Assembly: GCA_946006895.1 (NCBI GenBank)
Contig: CAMFZO010000004.1
Span: 1 to 30,083 of the forward strand
Direction: 5' to 3'
Origin: an uncultured Clostridia bacterium
GTDB lineage: Bacteria > Bacillota > Clostridia > Oscillospirales > Oscillospiraceae
Length of the DNA stretch: 30,083 bases
Shown here one piece after another: positions 6,721 through 15,233 of this stretch. The notes beneath the pieces were generated by a model. The model was not told where the DNA came from and did no database searches. It saw only the letters and a program-made list of their open reading frames with translations. Numbering within the stretch: the first letter of the stretch is position 1; the number at the start of each line of letters is the position of its first letter. The translations under genes were made by a program, and so were the position numbers.

Positions 6721-8013
6721 ATGACGCAATATATCATTCGGGGCGGTAAGCCCCTGAACGGAACCGTTACCATCAGCGGCGCGAAAAACGCGGCCGTTGC
6801 TATTTTGCCCGCGACCCTGCTGGTCAACGGCACCTGCCGTATTGAAAACGTTCCCGACATCTCCGACGTGCATCTGCTGTTGGAGATCCTGGACCGTATG
6901 GGTGCGGAGATCCGCCGCCTGAGCCCCAACACGCTGGAGATTTCCTGTGTTCACGTGCGGGACAGCGAGGCCTCCGACACCCTTGTGCGCCGCATCCGCG
7001 CCTCCTATTACCTCATCGGCGCGCAGCTTGGCCGCTTCGGTCATGCCAGAGTTGCCCTTCCCGGCGGCTGCAATTTCGGTGCCCGCCCCATCGACCAGCA
7101 CATCAAGGGCTTTGAAGCCATCGGTGCGGACGTGACGCTCTCCAACGGCTTTGTCTGCGCCACCGCGCCGGAAGAGGGTCTGACCGGCGGCCGCGTCAAT
7201 CTAGACGTGGTTTCTGTCGGCGCCACCATGAACATCATGATCGGCGCAGTCCTGGCCAACGGCACCACCATCATCGAAAACGCCGCCAAGGAGCCCCATA
7301 TCGTCGATCTGGCCAACTTCCTTAACGCCATGGGCGCCAAGGTCTCCGGCGCTGGTACCGATACCATCAAGGTCCGCGGCGTCCGCTCTCTCCACGGCGG
7401 CAGCTATTCCATCATTCCCGACCAGATTGAGGCCGGCACCTATATGGCGGCGGCTGCCGCTGTCGGCGGCAATGTACTGATTCAGAACGTCATCCCCAAG
7501 CACATGGACTGCATCAGCGCCAAGCTGCGGGAAATGGGCGCCAAGGTGACAGAATATGACGACGCCATCCGCGTACAGCGCGCCGGCATTCTCCGCCGTG
7601 CCAACGTCAAGACCCTGCCCTATCCCGGCTTCCCCACGGATATGCAGCCGCAGATCGCCGTCTGTATGTCCCTGGCCTCCGGTGTCAGCGTGATCACCGA
7701 GAGCATCTACGACACCCGGTTCGGCTACTGCGCTGAGCTCAACCGCATGGGAGCTGCCATCAAGGTGGAGACCAAGGTGGCCGTCATCACCGGTGTGGAG
7801 CAGCTCCACGGCTGCACCGTCCACGCCTGTGACCTGCGCGCCGGTGCCGCCATGGTCATTGCCGGTCTTGCCGCTGACGGCACCACCGTCGTGGAAGAGA
7901 TCGAATATATCGAGCGCGGCTATGAGAATATCATCGGCAAATTAGAGAGTCTGGGCGCTTCCATCAAGCGCGTTGAGACGCCCAGCCGCCGTTCCGTTCA
8001 CGCCGCCGGATAA
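6721..8013 (+). CDS. murA: UDP-N-acetylglucosamine 1-carboxyvinyltransferase
   Basis: A 430-residue MurA, the first committed enzyme of peptidoglycan synthesis. It moves enolpyruvate from PEP to UDP-GlcNAc in the cytosol. Key residues are present: the SGAKNAA motif (Lys22, Asn23), the active-site loop LPGGCNFGARPID with Cys117 (the residue alkylated by fosfomycin, so this is the sensitive form), and PGFPTDMQPQ carrying the catalytic Asp. The two inside-out alpha/beta domains give full family length. ATG 6721 is preferred over ATG 6715 because AAAGGG lies 7 bases from the former and 1 from the latter. It is followed after 4 bases by a TRIC-type channel gene on the same transcript. Firmicutes often carry two MurA paralogs; which one this is cannot be told. 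Confidence 0.96.
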   Translation: MTQYIIRGGKPLNGTVTISGAKNAAVAILPATLLVNGTCRIENVPDISDVHLLLEILDRMGAEIRRLSPNTLEISCVHVRDSEASDTLVRRIRASYYLIGAQLGRFGHARVALPGGCNFGARPIDQHIKGFEAIGADVTLSNGFVCATAPEEGLTGGRVNLDVVSVGATMNIMIGAVLANGTTIIENAAKEPHIVDLANFLNAMGAKVSGAGTDTIKVRGVRSLHGGSYSIIPDQIEAGTYMAAAAAVGGNVLIQNVIPKHMDCISAKLREMGAKVTEYDDAIRVQRAGILRRANVKTLPYPGFPTDMQPQIAVCMSLASGVSVITESIYDTRFGYCAELNRMGAAIKVETKVAVITGVEQLHGCTVHACDLRAGAAMVIAGLAADGTTVVEEIEYIERGYENIIGKLESLGASIKRVETPSRRSVHAAG

Positions 8014-8017
8014 TCCT

Positions 8018-8647
8018 ATGGAATCATTTGTCTCCGTCCTTGAACTCATCGGCACCGTTGCCTTTGCTGCCTCCGGGGCGCTGACCGCCATAAAAAAGCA
8101 CATGGATCTGCTGGGCATCATGATCCTTGGTGTCGTCACCGCCACCGGCGGAGGCATCCTGCGCGACGTGATCCTGGGCATCACGCCGCCGCTGGCCTTC
8201 CGGGATCCTCTGTGCGCGCTGGTGGCCATCGGCACGTCAATCCTGCTGTTTATTCCCTGGCTCCGTCACCATCTGACCCACAATCAGCGCCTGTTTGACG
8301 CCGTTTTGCTGGTCATGGACTCTCTGGGGCTGGGTGTTTTTACCGTCATGGGCATCTGGAACACTCTGGCGTTTTCGCCGGACCGCAGCACCTTCCTGCT
8401 GGTTTTCGTCGGCGTGCTCACCGGTGTGGGCGGCGGTATCCTCCGGGACATTCTGGCAGGCAATACCCCCTACATACTGGTTAAGCACATCTACGCCTGT
8501 GCTTCTCTGGTGGGTGCCCTGTCCTGTGCCCTGCTGTGGCGGCGGTTGCCGGAATACGCGGCCATGCTGATCGCCATGTCTCTGGTGCTCATCATCCGGC
8601 TTCTGGCGGCGGTCTTCCGCTGGAACCTGCCCCGGGCAAACGAGTAG
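8018..8647 (+). CDS. Trimeric intracellular cation (TRIC) channel family membrane protein
   Basis: A 209-residue integral membrane protein with about seven hydrophobic segments. It has two internal repeats, each carrying the GGG-x-x-RD signature: ATGGGILRDVILG near residue 45 and GVGGGILRDILAG near 135. This is the YadS/UPF0126 family, bacterial relatives of animal TRIC channels, predicted to form homotrimeric K+/cation pores; the physiological role in bacteria is not settled. ATG 8018 lies 4 bases after the murA stop. No clear Shine-Dalgarno is visible, so translation is probably coupled to murA. The gene ends at a strong terminator, so murA and this gene form a two-gene unit. Confidence 0.9.
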   Translation: MESFVSVLELIGTVAFAASGALTAIKKHMDLLGIMILGVVTATGGGILRDVILGITPPLAFRDPLCALVAIGTSILLFIPWLRHHLTHNQRLFDAVLLVMDSLGLGVFTVMGIWNTLAFSPDRSTFLLVFVGVLTGVGGGILRDILAGNTPYILVKHIYACASLVGALSCALLWRRLPEYAAMLIAMSLVLIIRLLAAVFRWNLPRANE

Positions 8648-8652
8648 ATTTT

Positions 8653-8686
8653 GACCTCCGACTTGTTCGGAGGTCTTATTTTTTTT
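8653..8686 (+). terminator. Intrinsic terminator of the murA unit
   Basis: GACCTCCGA (8653-8661), loop CTTGT, TCGGAGGTC (8667-8675), then TTATTTTTTTT. Confidence 0.93.
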
Positions 8687-8705
8687 GATTTTCAATATTT
8701 TTTTA

Positions 8706-8734
8706 TTGACAAACGATAATTCCGGTGATATTCT
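8706..8734 (+). promoter_or_regulatory. Promoter of the DUF2975-HTH-DUF4173 unit
   Basis: TTGACA (8706-8711), 17 bases, TATTCT (8729-8734). About 20 bases of leader precede an AAGGAGG ribosome site. Confidence 0.8.
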
Positions 8735-8763
8735 GGCAGCAGAGATCCTAAGGAGGTCTGTCT

Positions 8764-9204
8764 ATGAAAAAAGGTCCCGTCATACTCTGTACCATATTTG
8801 TATGCCTGTTTTTGGCGCTTCTGGTCGCGCTTTTGTTCCTCGCGCCCCAGCTCGTTGACGCCTACAGCAGCTTCCGCGCTCTTTCCGAGGGGGTACCGGA
8901 GGCGATCCTGATTGCCTTCTACCTCTGCGCCGTACCCGCTGCCACCGCGCTGCTGTGCCTTTTGGCGCTGCTGCGGACCATCCGGCGGGATGAGCCGTTT
9001 GCAAAACGCAGTGCAATGCTCATGTCCGTCGTCTCCTGGTGCTGTGTGGCTGTCGCCCTCATTACGGCCGGGGCGGGCTTCCGCTATTTCCCCCTGTTTT
9101 TTATCGCGGTGGCCATGGTGTTTATCTTCCTTATCGTCCGCGTGGTGCGCATATGCTTTGTTGCCGCCGCCGCTTTGAAGGAAGAAAACAGCCTCACGAT
9201 CTGA
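8764..9204 (+). CDS. DUF2975 domain membrane protein
   Basis: A 146-residue membrane protein with four hydrophobic segments (about residues 7-29, 46-70, 85-103 and 106-135). Charged loop residues read LRTIRRDEPFAKRSAM after the second segment, the place and wording typical of DUF2975 (YoaS-like) proteins. Its function is unknown. The family is nearly always encoded next to a small YozG-like HTH protein, as here with a 9-base gap, so it probably acts as a membrane partner of that regulator. ATG 8764 follows AAGGAGG at good spacing. First gene of a three-gene unit. Confidence 0.8.
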   Translation: MKKGPVILCTIFVCLFLALLVALLFLAPQLVDAYSSFRALSEGVPEAILIAFYLCAVPAATALLCLLALLRTIRRDEPFAKRSAMLMSVVSWCCVAVALITAGAGFRYFPLFFIAVAMVFIFLIVRVVRICFVAAAALKEENSLTI

Positions 9205-9213
9205 GGTAGTGCC

Positions 9214-9435
9214 ATGGCGATCATTGTGAATCTGGACGTGATGATGGCAAAATGCAAGATCTCCTCCAATGAGCTGGCGGAGAAGATCGGCATCACGCCC
9301 GCCAACCTGTCCATTCTGAAAACCAGCAAGGCCCGCGCCATCCGCTTCTCCACCCTGGACAGCATCTGCAAAGCCCTGTCGTGCCAGCCGTCCGACATTC
9401 TGGAATACCGTGAGGAGGATACCGATGGAAAATAA
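9214..9435 (+). CDS. YozG-like Cro/CI helix-turn-helix regulator
   Basis: A 73-residue protein that is essentially one HTH_3-type domain: NLDVMMAKCKISSNELAEKIGITPANLSILKTSKARAIRFSTLDSICKALSCQPSDILEY. The ITPANLS stretch is the recognition helix. It matches YozG-type regulators, partners of DUF2975 proteins. The start has GAGGTAG upstream, and the end overlaps the next gene by 11 bases, so all three genes are co-translated. It probably regulates its own unit; no operator was identified. Confidence 0.88.
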   Translation: MAIIVNLDVMMAKCKISSNELAEKIGITPANLSILKTSKARAIRFSTLDSICKALSCQPSDILEYREEDTDGK

Positions 9436-11047
9436 GCCTGAGAATTCTATGCCGGAACAGCGGCCCCAGGTATTTTATTACCCGGAGCCGCAGCCGCTGC
9501 AGCCGCCGCGCCTCACTCCCTACCGCGCCTCCACAAGGCGGGACATGATCTTTGCCCTGCTGCTGGTCGTCTTCAGCGTCCTTTGCGCCGACTTCTATTT
9601 CTGGGGCGGTGCAGGTCCCGCCGCCGGGGTCGCCACTGTCTGCCTGCTTTTGACCGGTGCCGTCTATCTGTGGCGAAGCCGGAAAGCGGTGACGGCCTAC
9701 GGCTGCTTCTGCTGCGCCGTCTGTCTGGCCTGCGCCCTCAGCCTGGCCTTTAACGACAGCTTTAAGTTTCTTTCCGTTCTCGCTATGATCCTCTGCGCCG
9801 CCCTGGCCGTTCTGGAATTTATGCAGCTCCGGTCCCATACCGACGGCAGCTTCCGGTCCATCGGGGACGTGTGCTATGTGGTCTTTGCCCTGACCTTCGG
9901 CAAGCTGGCAGACGGCTGCTATGCGCTTTTCCACAAGGAGGGTGAGGACGGCTCCCCGAAGCGCCGCAGGACCGGCAGCGTATTCCTGGGTCTTCTCATC
10001 GCCGTTCCGGTGCTGTTTATTATCGTCCCCCTGCTGGTGCTCTCCGATGCCGCCTTTGAATCTATGGTGAATCTTCTGGACTTTGAGCATCTGAGTGAGT
10101 TCTTCGGCGCGGCAGTCCTCGGCCTCGGGCTTTTTCTCCTGCTGTTCGGGCAGTTGTTCAGCCTTCCCCGCTGTGAACGGGAACCTGCCGAGCGCTCTGC
10201 GCGCCGCGGGGTGGAACCGATCATTGTGATCACCTTTCTCTCCGCCGTGGCTCTGGTCTACGTGCTCTACCTGCTCTCCCAGCTTGCCTATTTCTTCAGC
10301 GCCTTTCGCGGTCTGCTGCCGGAAAGCTATTCCGTGGCCGAATACGCCCGGCGGGGCTTCTTTGAGATGTCGCTCCTGTGCGCCATCAATCTGCTGATCA
10401 TCTTCCTGTCCCATTTGCTGTGCCGCAAGCGGGAGGAAAAGGCGCCCCTTGCCGTGCGTCTCCTATGCCTGTTTCTCTGCGTCTTTTCCCTGATCCTGGC
10501 GGCAACAAGCCTGTCAAAGATCGGCCTTTACGTCAGCAGCTTCGGCATGACCCGCCTGCGCATCCTCACCAGCATCTTTACGGTGCTTCTGATCGTGATC
10601 TTCCTGGCGGTCATCTTCCGGCTGTTCTGCAAAAAAACGCCCTACATGAAGATCACCCTCATCGCCGCTTCCCTTTTGCTGCTGCTAACTTCCTACGCCA
10701 ACGTCGACCGGGTCATCGCGGCCTACAACGTTGGGGCCTATCAGAGCGGCAGGCTCAGCAGTATCGACATGGACACTCTGGAGGATCTGGATTCCAGCGC
10801 CGTGGTTCCCTATCTATGGGAACTGACCGGCGACGCGGATCAAAACGTGGCGCAGCAGGCAAAGGTACTGCTCTCTGCCCGCGCAGACAGCCTGTATTTC
10901 ATCGGCTATGACGTCTCCGACGGCATCCTCGAACTGGGTAAGCCGCGCTATGACTGGCGCAGCCGCGATCTGACCACCGCCCGCGCCATGGCGCTCTTAG
11001 AGGAGCATTTCGACGAATACTACATTCCCCCGGCTAAGAGAGATTAA
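9425..11047 (+). CDS. DUF4173-like polytopic membrane protein
   Basis: A 540-residue membrane protein with at least ten hydrophobic segments between residues 45 and 430, then a soluble tail of about 100 residues. An N-terminal proline-rich cytosolic stretch (EPQPLQPPRL) precedes the first segment. The central SYSVAEYARRGFFEMSLL and the tail YNVGAYQSGRLSSIDMDTLEDLDSSAVVP agree with DUF4173 (DUF4153-like) proteins, which have no known biochemical function. ATG 9425 sits inside the last codons of the HTH gene with GGAGG 6 bases upstream. The HTH gene may control expression of this protein. Family naming is from memory of motif wording and moderately sure. Confidence 0.78.
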   Translation: MENKPENSMPEQRPQVFYYPEPQPLQPPRLTPYRASTRRDMIFALLLVVFSVLCADFYFWGGAGPAAGVATVCLLLTGAVYLWRSRKAVTAYGCFCCAVCLACALSLAFNDSFKFLSVLAMILCAALAVLEFMQLRSHTDGSFRSIGDVCYVVFALTFGKLADGCYALFHKEGEDGSPKRRRTGSVFLGLLIAVPVLFIIVPLLVLSDAAFESMVNLLDFEHLSEFFGAAVLGLGLFLLLFGQLFSLPRCEREPAERSARRGVEPIIVITFLSAVALVYVLYLLSQLAYFFSAFRGLLPESYSVAEYARRGFFEMSLLCAINLLIIFLSHLLCRKREEKAPLAVRLLCLFLCVFSLILAATSLSKIGLYVSSFGMTRLRILTSIFTVLLIVIFLAVIFRLFCKKTPYMKITLIAASLLLLLTSYANVDRVIAAYNVGAYQSGRLSSIDMDTLEDLDSSAVVPYLWELTGDADQNVAQQAKVLLSARADSLYFIGYDVSDGILELGKPRYDWRSRDLTTARAMALLEEHFDEYYIPPAKRD

Positions 11048-11051
11048 GCCT

Positions 11052-11080
11052 GCATTTCCCGCCTGACCTCCGCATAAGCT
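11052..11080 (+). promoter_or_regulatory. Sigma-E-like promoter candidate for spoIIID
   Basis: GCATTT (11052-11057), 15 bases, CATAAGCT (11073-11080). It is a weak match to the sigma-E consensus. It is listed because spoIIID is sigma-E controlled in Bacillus and no sigma-A promoter is seen in the short gap. Confidence 0.3.
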
Positions 11081-11113
11081 GTTTTGGACGCACAGCTAAA
11101 GGGGGTTAGATAC

Positions 11114-11371
11114 ATGAGGGAAACGATCGAACAGCGAGCCTGTGATTTGGCTGTGTACATGATTGAGAACCAGGCGACCGTCCGCGCTGCCGCCAGGCAG
11201 TTCGGCGTCAGTAAGTCCACCGTGCACAAGGACATCCGGGAACGGCTACCGCATCTGAACAGGGCCTTGTATCTGCAGGTTCAGGCGGTCCTGGAGCAGA
11301 ACAAGGCCGAGCGCCACATCCGCGGCGGAATGGCAACCAGGAAAAAATATCGCGGCGAATGTACCGAATGA
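11114..11371 (+). CDS. spoIIID: Sporulation transcriptional regulator SpoIIID
   Basis: An 85-residue DNA-binding protein with the SpoIIID signature in full. The recognition helix RQFGVSKSTVHKDIRERLP lies near residues 30-48, and the basic C-terminal helix with HIRGGMATRKKY near 70-82 makes the extra minor-groove contact. In Bacillus and Clostridium it acts in the mother cell after engulfment starts, modulating sigma-E genes and switching on sigK. ATG 11114 is chosen: AAAGGGGG lies 8 bases upstream, and family length fits better than from ATG 11084. It stands as a single gene between the DUF4173 gene and a hairpin terminator. It is firm evidence that the organism belongs to an endospore-forming lineage. 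Confidence 0.96.
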   Translation: MRETIEQRACDLAVYMIENQATVRAAARQFGVSKSTVHKDIRERLPHLNRALYLQVQAVLEQNKAERHIRGGMATRKKYRGECTE

Positions 11372-11467
11372 CATCTGCATGGGACGCCGCAGTGTGCTTT
11401 TGCGCGTTGGTCCTGCGCACGCTACATGGGGTTCTTGAATGAAATATGATAGCCAGGGGCCCGTAAT

Positions 11468-11503
11468 AAGGCAGCCTGTCGGTGGTTTCCGGCAGGCTGC
11501 CTT
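11468..11503 (+). terminator. Hairpin terminator after spoIIID
   Basis: AAGGCAGCCTG (11468-11478) pairs with CAGGCTGCCTT (11493-11503), extended inward by CGG/CCG. The stem is very strong, but only three T follow, so termination may be partial. The gap 11372-11467 shows no further recognised feature. Confidence 0.7.
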
Positions 11504-11579
11504 TCGTCAATCAGCACAAATTTCCGGAGCAAAATTGTGCGAAGCGCAGAATTTCTCAAAAACTCATAATTTTTGGTGG

Positions 11580-11600
11580 AATCAAAAAATTTTTTTGATT
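11580..11600. repeat. AT palindrome before the serC promoter
   Basis: AATCAAAAAA T TTTTTTGATT, perfect 10-bp arms around one base, 6 bases upstream of the serC -35 box. It could act as a weak terminator or an UP-like AT element. Confidence 0.5.
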
Positions 11601-11606
11601 TTGCGG

Positions 11607-11635
11607 TTGATTATTTTGAATTGTTGACGTATACT
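11607..11635 (+). promoter_or_regulatory. serC promoter
   Basis: TTGATT (11607-11612), 17 bases, TATACT (11630-11635). A second pairing TTGACG/TATAAA at only 11 bases is not usable. The predicted transcript starts near 11642 and opens with a small hairpin, GGGCA-gga-TGCCC (11648-11660). Confidence 0.7.
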
Positions 11636-11681
11636 GATAGTATAAAAGGGCAGGATGCCCCGAATTTACAGGAGGATAACC

Positions 11682-12767
11682 ATGAAATACGATCGTACTT
11701 ATAACTTCTCCGCAGGTCCCGCCACCATGCCTGAGGAGGTCCTTGAGGAAGTCCGCGACGAAATGATGAACTACAGAGGCTCCGGTATGTGCGTCATGGA
11801 AATGTCTCACCGCTCCAAGGTCTATCAGCAGATCATCGACGAAGCGGAACAGGATCTTCGCGACCTGATGGGAATTCCCGACAATTACAAGGTGCTCTTT
11901 ATCCAGGGCGGCGCTACCCTGCAGTTCTCCATGATCCCCATGAACCTGATGAAGAACGGCAAGGCCGTCTACATTGAAACCGGCGCATGGTCCAAGAAGG
12001 CCATTGCCGAGGCCAAAAAGGTCGGCGAGGTCATCGTTGCCGCCTCCTCCAAAGACAAGAACTACACCTATGTCCCCGACTGCTCCGATCTGGACATCCC
12101 CGAGGACACCGATTACGTCTATATCTGCGAAAACGAGACCATCCACGGCGTGACCTGGAACAAGCTGCCCAACACCAAGGGCCACACGCTGGTTTCCGAC
12201 CAGTCCTCCATGTTCCTGTCCCGCCCCTGCAACGTCTCCGACTACGGCATGATCTACGCCGGTGTGCAGAAGAACGTCGGCCCCGCCGGCATGGTGGTGG
12301 TCATCATGCGCGAGGACCTCATCCGAGACGATCTGACCAGCCTGCCCATCTATCTGCAGTATAAGACCCACGCCGACGCCGGCTCCATGTATAACACCCC
12401 CAACTGCTGGGCCATCTACGTCTGCGGCAAGGTCTTCAAGTATCTGAAGAAGATCGGCGGCCTGAGCGTCATGGAACAGCGCAACATCGACAAAGCCAAG
12501 ATCTTCTACGATTTCCTGGACAGCTCCAAGCTCTTCAAGGGCACCGTCGTTCCCGAGGACCGCAGCCTGATGAACATTCCCTTCGTCACCGGCAATGCCG
12601 ATCTGGACGCCGAGGTCATCGCCTACACCAAGAAGGCCGGCTTTGAGAACCTCAAGGGCCACAAGTCCGTCGGCGGACTGCGCGCCTCCGTCTACAACGC
12701 CATGCCCAAGGAGGGCGTCGAGGCGCTGGTGGCCTGCCTGAAGCAGTTCGAGGCAGAGCATCAATAA
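11682..12767 (+). CDS. serC: Phosphoserine aminotransferase
   Basis: A 361-residue class V aminotransferase. It converts 3-phosphohydroxypyruvate and glutamate to phosphoserine and 2-oxoglutarate (serine synthesis; the homologous step serves pyridoxal synthesis). It opens with YNFSAGPATMPEEVLE, has MEMSHRSK near residue 39, the phosphate/PLP loop QGGATLQF near 75, and the PLP lysine in GVQKNVGPAG (Lys197). The C-terminal GGLRASVYNAMP is typical. ATG 11682 follows AGGAGG at ideal spacing. Codon use is strongly biased to C/G-ending codons, as in highly expressed genes. serA follows after an 84-base gap with a strong hairpin; a dedicated phosphoserine phosphatase is not in view. Confidence 0.97.
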   Translation: MKYDRTYNFSAGPATMPEEVLEEVRDEMMNYRGSGMCVMEMSHRSKVYQQIIDEAEQDLRDLMGIPDNYKVLFIQGGATLQFSMIPMNLMKNGKAVYIETGAWSKKAIAEAKKVGEVIVAASSKDKNYTYVPDCSDLDIPEDTDYVYICENETIHGVTWNKLPNTKGHTLVSDQSSMFLSRPCNVSDYGMIYAGVQKNVGPAGMVVVIMREDLIRDDLTSLPIYLQYKTHADAGSMYNTPNCWAIYVCGKVFKYLKKIGGLSVMEQRNIDKAKIFYDFLDSSKLFKGTVVPEDRSLMNIPFVTGNADLDAEVIAYTKKAGFENLKGHKSVGGLRASVYNAMPKEGVEALVACLKQFEAEHQ

Positions 12768-12783
12768 TTCAGTTCATTTCTGT

Positions 12784-12808
12784 GGGGGAGGATGGCGCAT
12801 CCTCCTCC
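12784..12808 (+). other. Intercistronic hairpin, serC-serA gap
   Basis: GGGGGAGGATG (12784-12794) pairs with CATCCTCCTCC (12798-12808), an 11-bp stem with one G-T pair and a three-base loop. No T-run follows, so it looks like an mRNA processing or stability element rather than a terminator. Confidence 0.6.
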
Positions 12809-12851
12809 GCAGTGCGCAAAAATCAATTACAAAATTAAGGAGAGTTGTATT

Positions 12852-13763
<912 letters not shown>

Positions 13764-13788
13764 TTCCATTGCCCGCGCACACAAAACG

Positions 13789-13807
13789 AAGAGGCTGACC
13801 GCCTCTT
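13789..13807 (+). other. Intercistronic hairpin, serA-gdhA gap
   Basis: AAGAGGC (13789-13795), loop TGACC, GCCTCTT (13801-13807), with no T-run after it. Read-through into gdhA is likely; no separate promoter is obvious in the 70-base gap. Confidence 0.55.
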
Positions 13808-13833
13808 GAACATAAAAAGGAGATTGTATCATT

Positions 13834-15186
13834 ATGAATGCATATGTCCAGAGCGTCATCGACAATGTTAAGAAAAAGCATGGCAATGAGCCGGAATTCG
13901 TGCAGACCGTCGAGGAGGTCTTCTCCTCCATTTCCCCGGTCATCGACGCGCATCCCGAATATGTGAAGGCTGACCTGCTCAACCGCATGGTCGAGCCGGA
14001 GCGGATGTTCACCTTCCGCGTCGTCTGGATGGACGACAAGGGCGACTATCACACCAACATCGGCTACCGCTGCCAGTTCAATGGCGCTCTCGGCCCCTAC
14101 AAGGGTGGCCTTCGCTTCCAGCCCAACGTCTATCCCGGCATCATCAAGTTCCTGGGCTTTGAGCAGATCTTCAAGAACAGCCTGACGGGTCTTCCCATCG
14201 GTGGCGGCAAGGGCGGCTCCGATTTCGACCCTGCCGGCAAGTCCGATGCGGAGATCATGCGCTTCTGCCAGAGCTTCATGACCGCTCTGTACCGCTACAT
14301 CGGGCCGGATGTGGACGTTCCCGCCGGTGACATGGGTGTCGGCGGCCGTGAGATCGGCTATCTGTTCGGCCAGTACCGCCGCCTCAAGGGCGTCTGGGAG
14401 AACGGCGTTCTCACCGGTAAGGGCTTCTCCTACGGCGGCTCCCTGACCCGTCCGGAAGCCACCGGCTACGGCGCAATGTACTATCTGCAGGAAGTCCTCA
14501 AGCATGAGGGCGAGGACATCAAGGGCAAGACTATCGCCTGCGCAGGCTTTGGCAACGTCACCTGGGGCATCTGCAAAAAGGCAAAGCACCTGGGTGCCAA
14601 GGTCATCACCCTGTCCGGCCCCGACGGCTACATTCTCGACGAGGACGGCGTCTCCTCCAGCGACGAGAAGATCGAATACCTCATCACAATGCGCAACTCC
14701 GGCAGGAACCGTGTTCAGGATTATGCCGACAAGTTTGGCGTTCCCTTCTTCCCCGGCGAAAAGCCCTGGGGCGTTAAGGCTGATGTCATCATGCCCTCTG
14801 CCATGCAGAATGACGTCAAGATGGAATCCGCCCAGAAGATCGTCGCCAACGGCGTCAAGTATTACATCGAGGTGGCCAATATGCCCACCACCAACGACGC
14901 TCTGGCCTATCTCATGAGCCAGAAGAACATGATCGTCGCTCCGTCCAAGGCTGTCAACGCAGGCGGCGTCGGCGTCTCCGCGCTGGAAATGGCGCAGAAC
15001 TCCGAGCGTCTGGTCTGGACCGCCGAGGAGGTCGATAACCAGCTCCACCGCATGATGGAGAACATCCACCGCGTCTCGGCCGAGGCCGCCGAGGAATACG
15101 GCCTGGGCTACAACCTGGTCGCCGGCGCCAACATTGCCGGCTTCAAGAAGGTCGCAGAGGCCATGATGGAGCAGGGTATTTTCTAA
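13834..15186 (+). CDS. gdhA: Glutamate dehydrogenase (hexameric type)
   Basis: A 450-residue hexameric-type glutamate dehydrogenase that interconverts glutamate with 2-oxoglutarate and ammonium. Residues in order: GPYKGGLRFQ (Lys90), the catalytic lysine in PIGGGKGGSDFDP (Lys126), VPAGDMGVGGREIGYL (Asp166), the TRPEATGYG entry to domain II, and the dinucleotide loop CAGFGNVTWG. The family is usually NADP-linked in bacteria, but coenzyme preference cannot be read safely here. The start has AAAGGAG upstream. Placement after serC-serA makes sense because SerC consumes glutamate. The gene ends in a bidirectional terminator shared with the opposing thyA operon. C/G-ending codon bias suggests high expression. 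Confidence 0.96.
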   Translation: MNAYVQSVIDNVKKKHGNEPEFVQTVEEVFSSISPVIDAHPEYVKADLLNRMVEPERMFTFRVVWMDDKGDYHTNIGYRCQFNGALGPYKGGLRFQPNVYPGIIKFLGFEQIFKNSLTGLPIGGGKGGSDFDPAGKSDAEIMRFCQSFMTALYRYIGPDVDVPAGDMGVGGREIGYLFGQYRRLKGVWENGVLTGKGFSYGGSLTRPEATGYGAMYYLQEVLKHEGEDIKGKTIACAGFGNVTWGICKKAKHLGAKVITLSGPDGYILDEDGVSSSDEKIEYLITMRNSGRNRVQDYADKFGVPFFPGEKPWGVKADVIMPSAMQNDVKMESAQKIVANGVKYYIEVANMPTTNDALAYLMSQKNMIVAPSKAVNAGGVGVSALEMAQNSERLVWTAEEVDNQLHRMMENIHRVSAEAAEEYGLGYNLVAGANIAGFKKVAEAMMEQGIF

Positions 15187-15201
15187 TTCTATTGCTTATC
15201 A

Positions 15202-15233
15202 AAAAGCACCGCCGAACCCTCGGCGGTGCTTTT
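15202..15233. terminator. Bidirectional terminator between gdhA and the thyA operon
   Basis: AAAAGCACCGCCGA (15202-15215), loop ACCC, TCGGCGGTGCTTTT (15220-15233). The 14-bp perfect stem is flanked by A and T runs, so it works on both strands. It touches the last codon of the DUF2079 gene. Confidence 0.93.

Noticed and set aside
11613..11646. Alternative serC promoter TTGACG/TATAAA
   Set aside because: Spacing of 11 bases is too short; TTGATT-17-TATACT fits.
11510..11681. T-box or other riboswitch before serC
   Set aside because: The predicted leader is only about 40 bases with one small hairpin; no specifier or antiterminator arrangement is seen.
11556..12764. Long open frame on the minus strand opposite serC
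   Set aside because: Pure shadow of the C/G-ending codons of serC; low-complexity Gly/Val/His-rich translation, no ribosome site. The same holds for the frames opposite serA and gdhA (12774-15069).
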